Positions 33,571 through 42,843 are shown, counted from the first letter of the stretch. The stretch: DNA of 44,963 nt from Rhodobacter sp. (GCA_027482795.1 JAIXVS010000333.1:1-44963), one strand, 5' to 3'. Notes: generated by a model from the letters alone, not told the origin. Translations and numbers: made by a program.

Positions 33571-34406
33571 CCTTAGGCATCCTAGCCGCCGTTCTGGGCG
33601 CGGCATTTCTGCACGCCGCATGGAATGCCGCGATTAAGGTTGGCACATCGCGCCTTGGCGCGATGATGCTGCTGTCCTTTGGCGAGGTGGCGATTGGCCT
33701 GTGCGTGGCCGCGTTTTTCCCGCTGCCCGCGCCAGAGGTGTGGCCGTGGATTGCCGCCAGTTCCTGCGCGCATTTTTTCTATAAGTTCTTTTTGGCAAAG
33801 GCGTATGAGCGGGGCGATCTGTCGCGCGTCTATCCCATTGCCCGCGGAACAGCGCCGATGATTGTGGCGCTGGCGGGGGGGCTGTTTTTTCTGACCGATA
33901 CGCTGAGCGTGCAGGAATATATCGGTATCTTCATTCTGGGCCTTGGCATTTTGGCCATGGCGCAAGGGATTTTTGCCGAGGGCGAAAACCGCAAGCTGAT
34001 CCCTTTTGCGCTGGGCTCGGCGCTGGCCACGGCCAGTTATACGATGATTGACGGCACTGGCGCGCGGGTGGCGGGTAATGCGGTGATGTATATCGCGTGG
34101 GTCTTCGTGGTGGAAGGCGCGCTGTTTATCGCCGTAATGCTGCTTTTGCGCGGCCCATCCCTGATCCCGCGCGGGCGGCGCGAATGGGGGGCGGGCATGT
34201 TTGCCGCGGCAGCATCTTATGCGGCCTATGCCATTTCGGTTTGGGCGATGACCAAAGCCCCGATTGCGGTTGTCGCAGCCCTGCGGGAAACCAGCATTTT
34301 GTTTGCGGTGCTGATTGGCTGGGCGGTGTTTGGCGAGAGGCTGTCGCGCGGCAAGATCATCGCGGCGGTTATCATTGTGACGGGCGTGATTGTGACGCGG
34401 GTGTAG
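33567..34406 (+). CDS. EamA/DMT-family transporter
   Basis: A 279-residue inner-membrane protein with about ten helices. It begins with LAAVLGAAFLHAAWNAAIK, a typical DMT start, has the Ser/Cys-His FFYKFFLAKAYERGDLSRVYPIARGTAPMIVAL block closing the first repeat, and AISVWAMTKAPIAVVAALRETSILFAVLIGWAVFGERL near the end. It is translationally coupled to ileS (ATGA overlap), but no functional link is evident; substrate unknown. A GC hairpin follows its stop. Confidence 0.85.
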   Translation: MTLGILAAVLGAAFLHAAWNAAIKVGTSRLGAMMLLSFGEVAIGLCVAAFFPLPAPEVWPWIAASSCAHFFYKFFLAKAYERGDLSRVYPIARGTAPMIVALAGGLFFLTDTLSVQEYIGIFILGLGILAMAQGIFAEGENRKLIPFALGSALATASYTMIDGTGARVAGNAVMYIAWVFVVEGALFIAVMLLLRGPSLIPRGRREWGAGMFAAAASYAAYAISVWAMTKAPIAVVAALRETSILFAVLIGWAVFGERLSRGKIIAAVIIVTGVIVTRV

Positions 34407-34421
34407 GGGGGCGTTGCCCCC
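34407..34421 (+). terminator. Hairpin after the EamA gene
   Basis: GGGGGC (34407-34412) pairs with GCCCCC (34416-34421) over GTT, starting immediately after the TAG. There is no T run (CAAAC follows). It would end the ileS-EamA transcript. Confidence 0.5.
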
Positions 34422-34494
34422 AAACTTGCGCAGGAACGTTGTAAGGTTTCGCTGTGCGCCCTGCCCAAGACATTTAGGCAAACCAGACGCTGAA

Positions 34495-35199
34495 TTACAC
34501 CGACTTTGGCCCGCGTTCGGGGATGAGCTGTTGCACGATACCTGCCAAAATCAGATAGGTTGAGGCGATGATCAGCGTCCAATGTGCCAGCCAGCCCGCA
34601 TCGAAATTTGTCCAAGCCGACCATGCTGCGGCCAAAACCCAGATCAGCGACATGGGCAGCGACACCCAGTTCCAGCGTTTGGTGCGGGTGGGGTGGATGA
34701 ATTTCAGGTTCAAAAACATACCCGCCGTCAATGCGATGACGATGATCAGCGACACCCATTGGCTGGGCTGCACAGCGAACAGAACCAGCACCACCATGTT
34801 CCAGCAGGCGGGAAAGCCGGAAAAGCTTTTGTCTTTGGTTTTCATACGCGTATCGGCGAAATACACAACCGAGCCATAGGTGATGATGATGATGGCAAAC
34901 CAGCCCATCCAACCTGATAGCATCCCCGATTTGAACAGCGCATAGGCGGGGATGAAGACATAGGTCAGGTAATCGACAATCAAATCCATCAGCACGCCGT
35001 CATAGATGGGAAAGTTCTTTTCCACCTCGTACCGCCGCGCAAGGGGGCCATCGATTCCATCGACAATCAGCGCCAGCACCAGCCACAAAAACATCAGCGA
35101 CCATTCAGATTCGACAGCGGCAAGCATGGCAAACATCGACAAAACCGCGCCAGAGGCGGTTAGAAGATGCACAGAAAGGGCTTTGATGCGAATATTCAT
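34495..35199 (-). CDS. pcs: Phosphatidylcholine synthase (CDP-alcohol phosphatidyltransferase family)
   Basis: Condenses CDP-diacylglycerol with choline to phosphatidylcholine in the inner membrane. The 234-residue protein has about seven to eight helices and a CDP-alcohol phosphotransferase motif in the first third: DGIDGPLARRYEV ... YDGVLMDLIVDY, with the three Asp of DG, D-x3-D. The arrangement matches bacterial Pcs. ATG 35199 is used because MNIRIKALSVHLLTASGA is the usual N-terminus; ATG 35217 is six codons upstream, and neither has a good ribosome-binding site. It is last in a minus-strand series after xerC (53-nt gap). Confidence 0.85.
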   Translation of the reverse strand: MNIRIKALSVHLLTASGAVLSMFAMLAAVESEWSLMFLWLVLALIVDGIDGPLARRYEVEKNFPIYDGVLMDLIVDYLTYVFIPAYALFKSGMLSGWMGWFAIIIITYGSVVYFADTRMKTKDKSFSGFPACWNMVVLVLFAVQPSQWVSLIIVIALTAGMFLNLKFIHPTRTKRWNWVSLPMSLIWVLAAAWSAWTNFDAGWLAHWTLIIASTYLILAGIVQQLIPERGPKSV

Positions 35200-35252
35200 A
35201 AGGGGTTGTTCGCCCATTATTCAATGTTTTGCAAGGGCGAGTTAGGGGCGCA

Positions 35253-36194
35253 TTAACCGTTCGCGCGCGGGTGGGCGCTGTTATAGACGTCCATCAGCCT
35301 TGCGGTATCGACGGCGGTATATGCCTCGGTCGTGGACAGGCTGGCGTGGCCCAGCAGTTCTTGAATGGCGCGCAGATCGCCGCCTGCGGCCAGCAAATGC
35401 GTGGCAAAGCTGTGGCGCAGGGCGTGGGGCGTGGCCGATGGTGGCAGGCCAAGGGCGGCGCGGGTGCGCTGCATGGCCAGCGCGATCAGGCGCGCATTCA
35501 GCGGCCCGCCGCGCGCGCCGCGAAACAGGGGGGCATCGCGGGCCAAATCGAACGGGCACAGGCGCACATACTGCGCAACGGCTGTTTGGGTTGCAGGCAG
35601 GGTGGGCACCAGCCGCGTTTTGCTGCCTTTGCCCGTGATGCGCAAAACTTCGGGCAAGGGGTGGTCTGCGCCTGTCAGCGACAGCGCTTCGGAAATGCGC
35701 AGGCCCGACCCGTATAGCAGGGTCACAACGGCGGTATCGCGCGCGGCAATCCAGGGATCGGTCGCAAAATCGCCCACTGCGTCCAGCATGTCTTTTGCGC
35801 CATCTATCGTCAGTGGGCGGGGCAGTTTGCGCAGGTGTTTGGGGCTGCGGGCAGATAGGGCGGCGCTGGCATCTGGCCCGCTGCCCGTGCCAGACCCGCC
35901 GCCATCGGCGAGCCAAGCGAGAAACCCCTTTACCGCCGACAGCGCCCGCGCAAGGCTGCGCGCCGACAGGCCCGTGCCGCGCGCATGGGCCATCCACGCG
36001 CGCATATCGGCAAGGGGCAGGGCGGCCAGATCGGCAGCGCTGGGTGCCTCGCCGCCGCGATGCTGGGCGATAAAGGCCAGAAAGGCGCGCAGGTCTTGGC
36101 TGTAGGCTTTGATCGTGTGGGGTGAGACGCCGTCGACCCCTTTTAGCTGCGCCAGCCAGCGCGCCAGTGCATCGCTGTGGGCGGGCGGGATCAT
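35253..36194 (-). CDS. xerC: Tyrosine recombinase XerC
   Basis: Resolves chromosome dimers at dif together with XerD. The 313-residue protein has an N-terminal SAM-like core-binding domain (about 1-98), a Gly/Ser linker, and the catalytic domain with Arg166 (GLRISEA), Lys189 (GKGSKTR), His257/Arg260 (HALRHSFATH), His283 (LGHASLS) and nucleophile Tyr292 (TEAYT). The start is four nt after the stop of the DUF484 gene, an adjacency also seen in other proteobacteria including E. coli (yigA-xerC). This supports a housekeeping recombinase and not a mobile-element integrase. Confidence 0.93.
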   Translation of the reverse strand: MIPPAHSDALARWLAQLKGVDGVSPHTIKAYSQDLRAFLAFIAQHRGGEAPSAADLAALPLADMRAWMAHARGTGLSARSLARALSAVKGFLAWLADGGGSGTGSGPDASAALSARSPKHLRKLPRPLTIDGAKDMLDAVGDFATDPWIAARDTAVVTLLYGSGLRISEALSLTGADHPLPEVLRITGKGSKTRLVPTLPATQTAVAQYVRLCPFDLARDAPLFRGARGGPLNARLIALAMQRTRAALGLPPSATPHALRHSFATHLLAAGGDLRAIQELLGHASLSTTEAYTAVDTARLMDVYNSAHPRANG

Positions 36195-36198
36195 GGAT

Positions 36199-36876
36199 TT
36201 AACTCAGCCAGCGGCGCATGGTGCGTTCAAATACGCTGGCAAAAAAGGCCAGCAGGTCGGTGCCATGGGTGGGTTTGAAATGATGCGGGTCTTCGCTGCC
36301 CAGCGCCAATAGCCCCGGCAGGCGGCCCGTGCCAAAATCCAGCCGCATCAACGCCTCTGACCGTACCCAAGCCGCCGCTTCGCCGTAAACGCCATCGTTT
36401 TCGGGCATACATTGGCGCAGCACCACAGGGCGCAAAGACACATTGCGCCCGCCCGAAGTATAGGCCCCCACGGTGCCCGGGCTGACAATGCGCAACAGCT
36501 GCGGCGCGGTGCTGGCCAATGGGCTTTGGGTGGATTCCAGCAAAAGGCCCACTGCATCCACCCGCAGGGCTTGGGCCACATTGCCTGCCAAAGCGGTTAG
36601 AAAATCGTCAAAGGTCAGCGGGTCAAGCAGTTCCAGAATGGCGCGGTGAATTTGGTTGGTGCCGGCCAAGTTTTCATAGGCCGCCGCAATCACGCTGCGG
36701 TGGGTTTCTTCCAGATTGTCCAGCCGTTCTTCCAGCTTTTGCATGGCAATGCCGCGCAGATCGACGACATTGCCCGCCCGCGCTTCGGACGCGCCGACAA
36801 GGGCTGCCATCACATCGCGGTCTTCCAGCAGCTTTTCGGGGGCGGCCAGAATAAGGTCACGTATATCCTGATCCAT
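36199..36876 (-). CDS. DUF484 family protein
   Basis: A 225-residue cytosolic protein. The N-terminal helix MDQDIRDLILAAPEKLLEDRDVMAAL and the heptad-like VVDLRGIAMQKLEERLDNLEETHRSVI suggest a coiled coil, followed by a GAF-like domain (about 75-225) with PGLLALGSEDPHHFKPTHGTDLLAFFASVFERTMRRWL, the conserved DUF484 ending. The start at 36876 has GGGGGG about nine nt upstream; a longer start at 36927 would overlap fsa. DUF484 proteins are very often encoded immediately before xerC, as here, but their role is unknown. Confidence 0.88.
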   Translation of the reverse strand: MDQDIRDLILAAPEKLLEDRDVMAALVGASEARAGNVVDLRGIAMQKLEERLDNLEETHRSVIAAAYENLAGTNQIHRAILELLDPLTFDDFLTALAGNVAQALRVDAVGLLLESTQSPLASTAPQLLRIVSPGTVGAYTSGGRNVSLRPVVLRQCMPENDGVYGEAAAWVRSEALMRLDFGTGRLPGLLALGSEDPHHFKPTHGTDLLAFFASVFERTMRRWLS

Positions 36877-36896
36877 CACGCCGCCCCCCGTTTGAT

Positions 36897-37550
36897 TTAC
36901 AGAATTTTTTGGCCCGTCTTGGCCCAATCTTTTTCAAACTGTTCTAGGCCCTTGTCGGTTAGGGCGTGCGATGCCAGCGCCTTAATCACCGCAGGCGGCG
37001 CTGTCATAACATCGGCCCCAACCAGCGCGCATTGCGAGACGTGGTTGGCGCTGCGAATGGATGCCGCCAGAATTTGCGTCTCAAAGCCGTAATTGTCATA
37101 GACTTGGCGGATGTCGGCGATCAATTCCATCCCGTCAAGGTTGATATCATCCAAACGGCCAATGAAGGGCGAGATAAAAGTTGCCCCTGCTTTGGCGGCA
37201 ATCAGCGCCTGATTGACGCTGAAGCATAGGGTGACATTGACCATTTTCCCCTCGCCCGTCAGTACTTTGCAGGCGCGCAGACCGTCCCATGTCAGGGGCA
37301 CTTTGACGGCGATATTGGGGGCAATGGCGGCCAGCTTGCGGCCTTCGGCGATCATATCGTCGGCCTTTGTCGCCACGACTTCGGCGGAAACGGGGCCAGA
37401 GACGATGGAGCAAATCTCGCGCGTGACTTCGATGATGTCGCGGCCCGATTTTAGAATGATCGAAGGGTTGGTGGTAACCCCATCGACCATGCCCAAATCG
37501 TTCAGTTCGGAAATGGCGGCCACATCGGCGCTGTCGACAAAGAATTTCAT
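36897..37550 (-). CDS. fsa: Fructose-6-phosphate aldolase / transaldolase-like protein
   Basis: A class I aldolase of 217 residues, the short transaldolase subfamily. MKFFVDSADVAAI, the VDGVTTNPSII block with the conserved Asp/Thr-Asn, Schiff-base Lys83 in NIAVKVPLTWDG, and FISPFIGRLDDINLDG fit TalC/FSA. The short group includes true transaldolases and fructose-6-phosphate aldolases, which cannot be told apart here. It is first in the minus-strand set fsa, DUF484, xerC, pcs and divergent from priA across 73 nt. Confidence 0.9.
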   Translation of the reverse strand: MKFFVDSADVAAISELNDLGMVDGVTTNPSIILKSGRDIIEVTREICSIVSGPVSAEVVATKADDMIAEGRKLAAIAPNIAVKVPLTWDGLRACKVLTGEGKMVNVTLCFSVNQALIAAKAGATFISPFIGRLDDINLDGMELIADIRQVYDNYGFETQILAASIRSANHVSQCALVGADVMTAPPAVIKALASHALTDKGLEQFEKDWAKTGQKIL

Positions 37551-37590
37551 GGCTGGCCCCTTTGGGTGTTGTGAGACTGTCGCGCAGGGT

Positions 37591-37605
37591 TTAACCCAAT
37601 TTTAT
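37591..37605. promoter_or_regulatory. CtrA-like site (one mismatch) upstream of priA
   Basis: TTAACCCAATTTTAT fits TTAA-N7-TTAA except for the last base. It lies in the fsa/priA divergent spacer, 19-33 nt before the priA start. Confidence 0.25.
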
Positions 37606-37623
37606 GGCCAAGGGAAAGGTGCA

Positions 37624-39813
37624 ATGAACAAAGCCGTCTTTGAACAAGGCGATTTGGTGGCGGTGCTGACAACCGAGCCTTTGGGCCGCACGCTGGACTA
37701 TCGCGCGCCCGAGGGCGGCTGCAGTTTGGGTGATTTTCTGGAAGTGCCCCTTGGCCCGCGCCGTGTTTTGGGCGTGGTGTGGGGCGGCGGCGAGGGGGGG
37801 TATGATGCGGCGAAAATTCGCGCCGCTTATCGCCGCCTAGATGTGCCGCCCATGCGGGACGAATTGCGCGCCTTTTTGGCCCGCGCGGCGGATTACACGC
37901 TAACACCCTTGCCCGCGATGCTGCGCGCGGCCACCCGCGCGCCGCGGTTGGACAGCCCGCCATCGGCGCGCAAAACCTATATCTTGGCGGGGCCTGTGCC
38001 CAACCAGTTGACCGAAGCGCGGTTTAAGGTGATCGAGGCGCTGCGGCGGTTTGGGGCATCGCCCGTGACCTTGGGCGAGTTGGCCGAGGAGGCGGATGTA
38101 TCAACATCTGTCATTCAAGGGCTTGTCAAAATGGGCGTAGTGGCACAAGAGGACGCGCCGCGCGATCTGCCCTATCCACCGCTGCGCAGCCTAGCGCCCG
38201 CAGGGCTGGAGGGCGATCAAGTGGCCGCCGCCGCCGATTTGGTGGCGCGCGTAAAGGCGGGGGCGTTTAGCGCGGTTTTGCTGCAAGGCGTGACAGGGTC
38301 GGGCAAGACCGAAGTGTACCTAGAGGCTGTGGCAGAATGCCTTGCGCGGGGGCGGCAGGCGTTGATTTTGCTGCCCGAAATCGCCCTGACGGCAGATTTT
38401 CTGGCCCGCGTCGAGGCGCGTTTTGGCAACCGCCCCGCCGAATGGCATTCGGGCGTGACCCAAACCGAACGCCGCCGTTTGTGGCGGATGGTGGGGCAGG
38501 GCGATGCGCAAATGGTGGTGGGTGCGCGCTCGGCCCTGTTCCTGCCGTTTCGCGCTTTGGGGCTTATCGTGGTCGATGAGGAACACGATACATCCTACAA
38601 ACAAGAGGAAGGCGTTTTGTATAACGCCCGCGATATGGCGGTGCTGCGCGCATCGATTGTGGGCGCGCCTGTGGTGCTGGCATCGGCCACGCCCTGCCTT
38701 GAATCTTGGGCCAATGCCGAAGGGGGCAAGTATCATAAGCTGGTGCTTTCTGCACGTTTTGGGGCTGCGGAATTGCCCAAAATGGCGGCAATTGATATGC
38801 GCGCCGAAGCCCTTGGCAAGAATGAATGGATCTCGCCAAGCCTTGCGCGCGAGGTGACGGCGCGCATTGATACGGGGCAGCAATCGCTGCTGTTTCTAAA
38901 CCGCCGTGGCTATGCGCCCATCACCCTGTGCCGTGCCTGCGGGCATCAGGTGGAATGCACCCAATGCGATGCGCGCATGGTCGAGCACCGCTTTTTGAAC
39001 CAGTTGCAATGCCATCAATGCGGGGCCACGCGCGATATTCCAACTGCCTGCCCTGCCTGCAAGGCAGCGGGGAAACTGGCGGCAGTTGGCCCAGGGGTGG
39101 AGCGTTTGGCCGAGGAGGTGGCCGCAAAGTTTCCCACCGCGCGCCTTGCCGTGCTGTCTTCAGACCAGTTTGCATCCGCCCGCGCGCTGAAAGAACAGAT
39201 TGTGACAATTGCGGGTGGCGGGGCCGATATCATCATCGGCACGCAGATTGTGGCCAAGGGGCACAACTTTCCCAACCTGACGCTTGTCGGCGTGATTGAC
39301 GCAGACCTTGGCCTGCACGGCAGTGATCTGCGCGCGGCAGAGCGCACGTTCCAATTGATGCGCCAAGTGGCGGGCCGCGCGGGGCGGGCGGAAAAGGCGG
39401 GGGTGGCTTTGCTGCAAACATTTCAGCCCGAACATCCCGTGATCCACGCCATTCTGGGCGGGGATGAAAACGCCTTTTGGGCAGCCGAGGCAGCAGGGCG
39501 CCGCGCGGCGGGAACGCCCCCCTATGGGCGGCTGGCGGGGGTGATTTTGTCATCCACCGACATCAGCGCGTTGATGGAGTTTGCCGCCGATATCGCCCGC
39601 CGCGATGGCCCCTTGCGGGGCATTGGCGCGCAGCTTTACGGGCCCGCCCCCGCCCCTGTGGCCCGCGTTCGTGGCCGCCACCGCGTGCGACTGCTGATTA
39701 AATCGGATAAAACTGTCGCCCTTCAGCCCGCCATTTTGGCTTGGCTGGCGCAGTTCAAGATTCCGAACCACGTGCGCCTGACGGTGGATATCGATCCGCA
39801 AAGTTTCTACTGA
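37624..39813 (+). CDS. priA: Primosomal replication-restart helicase
   Basis: PriA binds abandoned forks and reloads DnaB; a 729-residue 3'-5' helicase. The N-terminal 3'-fork-binding domain (about 1-110) precedes a winged helix, Walker A GVTGSGKT (222-229), Walker B DEEH (318-321), the zinc motif CRACGHQVECTQCDARM ... CHQCGATRDIPTACPAC between the helicase lobes, IGTQIVAKGHNFPNLTLVG, and QVAGRAGRAEK in motif VI. AAAGGTG before ATG 37624 sets the start; the frame is open 137 codons upstream, antisense to fsa, and that part is spurious. Confidence 0.96.
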   Translation: MNKAVFEQGDLVAVLTTEPLGRTLDYRAPEGGCSLGDFLEVPLGPRRVLGVVWGGGEGGYDAAKIRAAYRRLDVPPMRDELRAFLARAADYTLTPLPAMLRAATRAPRLDSPPSARKTYILAGPVPNQLTEARFKVIEALRRFGASPVTLGELAEEADVSTSVIQGLVKMGVVAQEDAPRDLPYPPLRSLAPAGLEGDQVAAAADLVARVKAGAFSAVLLQGVTGSGKTEVYLEAVAECLARGRQALILLPEIALTADFLARVEARFGNRPAEWHSGVTQTERRRLWRMVGQGDAQMVVGARSALFLPFRALGLIVVDEEHDTSYKQEEGVLYNARDMAVLRASIVGAPVVLASATPCLESWANAEGGKYHKLVLSARFGAAELPKMAAIDMRAEALGKNEWISPSLAREVTARIDTGQQSLLFLNRRGYAPITLCRACGHQVECTQCDARMVEHRFLNQLQCHQCGATRDIPTACPACKAAGKLAAVGPGVERLAEEVAAKFPTARLAVLSSDQFASARALKEQIVTIAGGGADIIIGTQIVAKGHNFPNLTLVGVIDADLGLHGSDLRAAERTFQLMRQVAGRAGRAEKAGVALLQTFQPEHPVIHAILGGDENAFWAAEAAGRRAAGTPPYGRLAGVILSSTDISALMEFAADIARRDGPLRGIGAQLYGPAPAPVARVRGRHRVRLLIKSDKTVALQPAILAWLAQFKIPNHVRLTVDIDPQSFY

Positions 39814-39899
39814 TCACGCTTGCGTCACAAACTGCGGCTTTGGTGGAAATGCGCGCGCCTTTGCCCTATATCTGGGCAACCCGTGCAAAGGAGCCTGCA

Positions 39900-40550
39900 A
39901 TGTTTCTGATCAACCGCCGCAAAATGGAAATGGTATCGCCGCAAGACGCCTTGCCTGGCCGCGCCACGCCCCTTCCCACCGCCAAAACCCATTTTGTCAA
40001 TGGCCGCGATCTGCATGGCCCTGTGCCTGCGGGCATGGAAGAGGCGATGTTTGGCATGGGCTGTTTTTGGGGTGTTGAGCGCATTTTTTGGCAGCTGAAC
40101 GGCGTTTACGTCACGATGGTGGGCTATGCTGCGGGCTTTACCCCCAACCCTACCTATCAAGAAACCTGCACGCAGTTGACGGGCCATAACGAGGTGGTGC
40201 GGGTGATTTATGACCCCGCAGTGATCAGTTATGACCAGCTGCTGGCCGTGTTCTGGGAAAACCACGACCCCACCCAAGGGATGCGCCAAGGCAATGATGT
40301 GGGCAGCACCTATCGGTCGGGTATCTATACCTATGACGAGGGGCAGGCAGCCGCCGCCCGCGCCAGCAAAACCGCCTATGAGGCGCGCCTGCGCGCCGCA
40401 GGGTTTCCTGCCATCACGACCGAGATTATCCCTGCACCTGTGTTTTACTACGGCGAGGAATACCACCAGCAATACCTAGCCAAAAATCCAAACGGGTATT
40501 GCGGCATTCAAGGCACAGGCGTGACTTGCCCTATTGGTGTGGGGGTGTAG
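39900..40550 (+). CDS. msrA: Peptide-methionine (S)-S-oxide reductase
   Basis: Reduces methionine-S-sulfoxide in proteins. The 216-residue protein has the catalytic GCFWG (Cys55), the GYAAGFTPNPTYQETCTQLTGHNEVVRVIYDP block and EEYHQQYL. C-terminal Cys201 and Cys210 (GYCGIQGTGVTCP) are suited as resolving cysteines for thioredoxin recycling. It has an N-terminal extension of about 40 residues before the catalytic domain, common in long MsrA forms. AAAGGAG precedes ATG 39900, fixing the start. Confidence 0.95.
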   Translation: MFLINRRKMEMVSPQDALPGRATPLPTAKTHFVNGRDLHGPVPAGMEEAMFGMGCFWGVERIFWQLNGVYVTMVGYAAGFTPNPTYQETCTQLTGHNEVVRVIYDPAVISYDQLLAVFWENHDPTQGMRQGNDVGSTYRSGIYTYDEGQAAAARASKTAYEARLRAAGFPAITTEIIPAPVFYYGEEYHQQYLAKNPNGYCGIQGTGVTCPIGVGV

Positions 40551-40630
40551 CCCCGCTGCACCTGTGATTGCAGCTTGATCGCCCCACCGTCTTCCTTTAG
40601 CAGGGCTAAGGGCAGAACGAGGGCGGGGTT

Positions 40631-41485
40631 ATGGGCAAAGAAAATCTGGATACGCAGGCCATTGGCCTTGATACGGGTCTTGCCCTGTCGCGCTGGCTTA
40701 CGGGAAGCGAGCATTTGCACTATGGACTTTGGACAGGCCTGACCGTTGCTGCTGGCAATGTGGGTGCGGCCCAAGATGCCTATTCGGCGCGGCTGTTTGC
40801 CCATCTGCCCAGCGGAAAGCTGCGCATTTTGGACATTGGCGGCGGCGCGGGCGAGACGGCGAAAAAGCTGATCGCACTGGGCCATAGCGTGGAAATTGTG
40901 GTACCATCGGCATATCTGGCCAGCCGCTGCCGCATCAATGCGCCGCAGGCTGTGGTGCACGAGGCGACCTTTCAGGATGCAAACCCCGTGGGCCCGTTTG
41001 ATCTGTGCCTATTTTCGGAAAGCTTTCAGTATATTCCGCTGGATCAATCGCTGCCCAAGGCGCTGTCGCTGCTGGGCCCAAAGGGCGAGATTTTGATCGG
41101 TGATTGCTTTCGCAGCGCCGCCTATCCCACCCAAGACGGCGGGCGCATTTGCGGGGGCGGGCACCGCATTCAGAAATTTCGCGCGGCTCTGGGCGGCTTG
41201 CCGCTGAAACTGGTTGCCGAAGAAGATATCACGCAGGCCGTTGCCCCATCGATTGACCTAGAGCAAGCCTTTTTCAATGTGCTGGGGCGCGGGCTGCTAT
41301 CGACCAATGCCGAACTGGCCAAGAAGCGTCCGGTGCGGTATTGGCTTATTCACCGCGCGCTGGCGCTGCTGATTCCTGCGCGTAAACGTGCCGCGCTGGC
41401 AGACCGTCTGTTCGCGCAAAACCGCAATTCGGCGCTGTTTATCGCCAATAATACCTATCTGCTGCTGCGCCTTGCCCGCGCCTAA
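40631..41485 (+). CDS. Class I SAM-dependent methyltransferase
   Basis: A 284-residue protein with the Rossmann motif I ILDIGGGAGETAKKL (about 66-80), a motif IV-like FDLCLFSESFQYIPL, and LLGPKGEILIGDCFR. Before the Rossmann core lies TGSEHLHYGLWTG, the type of lid found in cyclopropane-fatty-acid-like and ubiquinone/small-molecule methyltransferases. The C-terminus has a hydrophobic amphipathic stretch (WLIHRALALLIPARKR) that may bind lipids or membranes. Substrate unknown. It precedes prmA by 18 nt, so the two probably share a transcript. Confidence 0.75.
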   Translation: MGKENLDTQAIGLDTGLALSRWLTGSEHLHYGLWTGLTVAAGNVGAAQDAYSARLFAHLPSGKLRILDIGGGAGETAKKLIALGHSVEIVVPSAYLASRCRINAPQAVVHEATFQDANPVGPFDLCLFSESFQYIPLDQSLPKALSLLGPKGEILIGDCFRSAAYPTQDGGRICGGGHRIQKFRAALGGLPLKLVAEEDITQAVAPSIDLEQAFFNVLGRGLLSTNAELAKKRPVRYWLIHRALALLIPARKRAALADRLFAQNRNSALFIANNTYLLLRLARA

Positions 41486-41503
41486 TTTTTTAAAGGATAC
41501 CTC

Positions 41504-42376
41504 ATGCTAACCTATACCGCCCTAACCACTTTAGACGGCGGTGATGCTGCCGAGGCATTGGGCGCGGCATTGGAAAAGCTTGACCCAGCCCCCACGGGCG
41601 TGGGCGTGTTTGAAATAGAAGATGGCAGTGATCTTTGGGAAGTGGGGGCATATTTTATGGAGCCGCCCAGCGAAGCCATTCTAGAGGTTTTCGCGCTGGC
41701 CTTTGGGGCCAAGCCCTTTGTCATTTCCGAAGTGCCCGAAATTGATTGGGTCGCCCATGTGCGGCGCGAATTGCCCCCTGTCGAGGCGGGGCGGTTTTTT
41801 GTCTATGGCAGCCATGATGCTGATAAGGTTCCCGCTGGGCGCGTGGCCTTGCAGATCGAGGCGACCGTGGCCTTTGGCACGGGGCATCACGGCACGACAT
41901 TGGGCTGTTTGCGCGCCTTTGATCGGCTGCTGACGGCGGGCGCGTCACCGAAAAACGTGGCCGATATTGGCTGCGGCACGGCGGTGCTGGCGCTGGCCGC
42001 CGCAGCCACATTGCCCGATGCGCGCATTCTGGCATCGGATATTGACCAAGTGGCGGTTGATGTGGCGCAGGCCAATGTTGGCATCAACGCCCTGTCTGGC
42101 CGCATTGCGTGCTATGAGGCGGCAGGCTTTGCCCACCCCGACATCGCCCGTGCTGCGCCCTTTGATCTGGTATTCGCCAATATTCTAAAGGGCCCCTTGC
42201 TGGAGTTGGCCCCCGCCATGGCCGCCCATATTTGCGCGGGCGGGCGGGCGATACTTTCGGGCCTGCTGGTCGTTCAGGCCGAGGCGATTACGGCGGCCTA
42301 TCTTGCCGCTGGCTTTACGCTGGAGGCGCGCGAAGATCTTGGCGAATGGTCGGCGCTGGTGATGCTGCGCAGCTAA
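41504..42376 (+). CDS. prmA: Ribosomal protein L11 methyltransferase
   Basis: Trimethylates lysines and the N-terminus of L11. The 290-residue protein has an N-terminal L11-recognition domain (about 1-110), then VAFGTGHHGTTLGCL, the SAM motif VADIGCGTAVLALAAA, ASDIDQVAVDVAQANV and the NILKGPLLELAP catalytic-loop motif of PrmA. AAAGGAT precedes ATG. The GLLVVQAEAITAAY segment is the usual GIL..Q block near the end. Length agrees with the family. Confidence 0.92.
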   Translation: MLTYTALTTLDGGDAAEALGAALEKLDPAPTGVGVFEIEDGSDLWEVGAYFMEPPSEAILEVFALAFGAKPFVISEVPEIDWVAHVRRELPPVEAGRFFVYGSHDADKVPAGRVALQIEATVAFGTGHHGTTLGCLRAFDRLLTAGASPKNVADIGCGTAVLALAAAATLPDARILASDIDQVAVDVAQANVGINALSGRIACYEAAGFAHPDIARAAPFDLVFANILKGPLLELAPAMAAHICAGGRAILSGLLVVQAEAITAAYLAAGFTLEAREDLGEWSALVMLRS

Positions 42377-42465
42377 CGGAAGGCGCGATCTGATCAAAGA
42401 TTTGCCATATTTTGCCGCTATGCCAAGGGAATCGCGCAACGATCCCCTTTCGGGCAGAGGCAGAT

Positions 42466-42843
42466 ATGACCCAATCGGTTGACCCAGAATTCGCCCGCCG
42501 TGTGGCGGAATATCAGCATAACTTAAAAAAAGGTATTGTCTTTCAGGCTGACGGTACCCTTGGCGGCAAACGCATACGGCCTGCACGCCGCGCATGGCGT
42601 AGCCAAGTGTTTCGCAATACGTTCAGGCTGGTGATTTTTGCGGTGCTGCTGAAGGCGGTGGTGTTCCACGCTGCCCATATCGTTGGGTTTAATGCCAGCA
42701 GCACTGTGGCGCTGGACAGCCAAACGCTGGTTCAAAAGGCGATGGGCCTTGTGTTCTATCCAGACCCGATATCCACCGAAATCTCGCGCTGGTTGACCGT
42801 TGGGCAGCAGCATTTGGCCATGGAACTGCGCCGCATGTTTTAG
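42466..42843 (+). CDS. Small membrane protein, hypothetical
   Basis: About 125 residues. A basic N-terminal half (KKGIVFQADGTLGGKRIRPARRAWRSQVFRNTF) leads into one membrane helix (about 55-75, LVIFAVLLKAVVFHAAHIVGF), and the C-terminal half is polar with a likely periplasmic location. AGAGG lies before ATG 42466; an upstream ATG at 42412 is less likely. The gene follows prmA by 89 nt and ends before a strong bidirectional terminator. No family recognised. Confidence 0.65.
   Translation: MTQSVDPEFARRVAEYQHNLKKGIVFQADGTLGGKRIRPARRAWRSQVFRNTFRLVIFAVLLKAVVFHAAHIVGFNASSTVALDSQTLVQKAMGLVFYPDPISTEISRWLTVGQQHLAMELRRMF

Noticed and set aside
35253..36194. Tyrosine recombinase as an integrase of a mobile element
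   Set aside because: It lies directly after a DUF484 gene in the conserved xerC context, has XerC length and motifs, and has no attachment repeats or cargo nearby.
37213..37623. N-terminal extension of priA
   Set aside because: It is antisense to fsa and lacks PriA-like sequence; the ribosome-binding site is at 37624.
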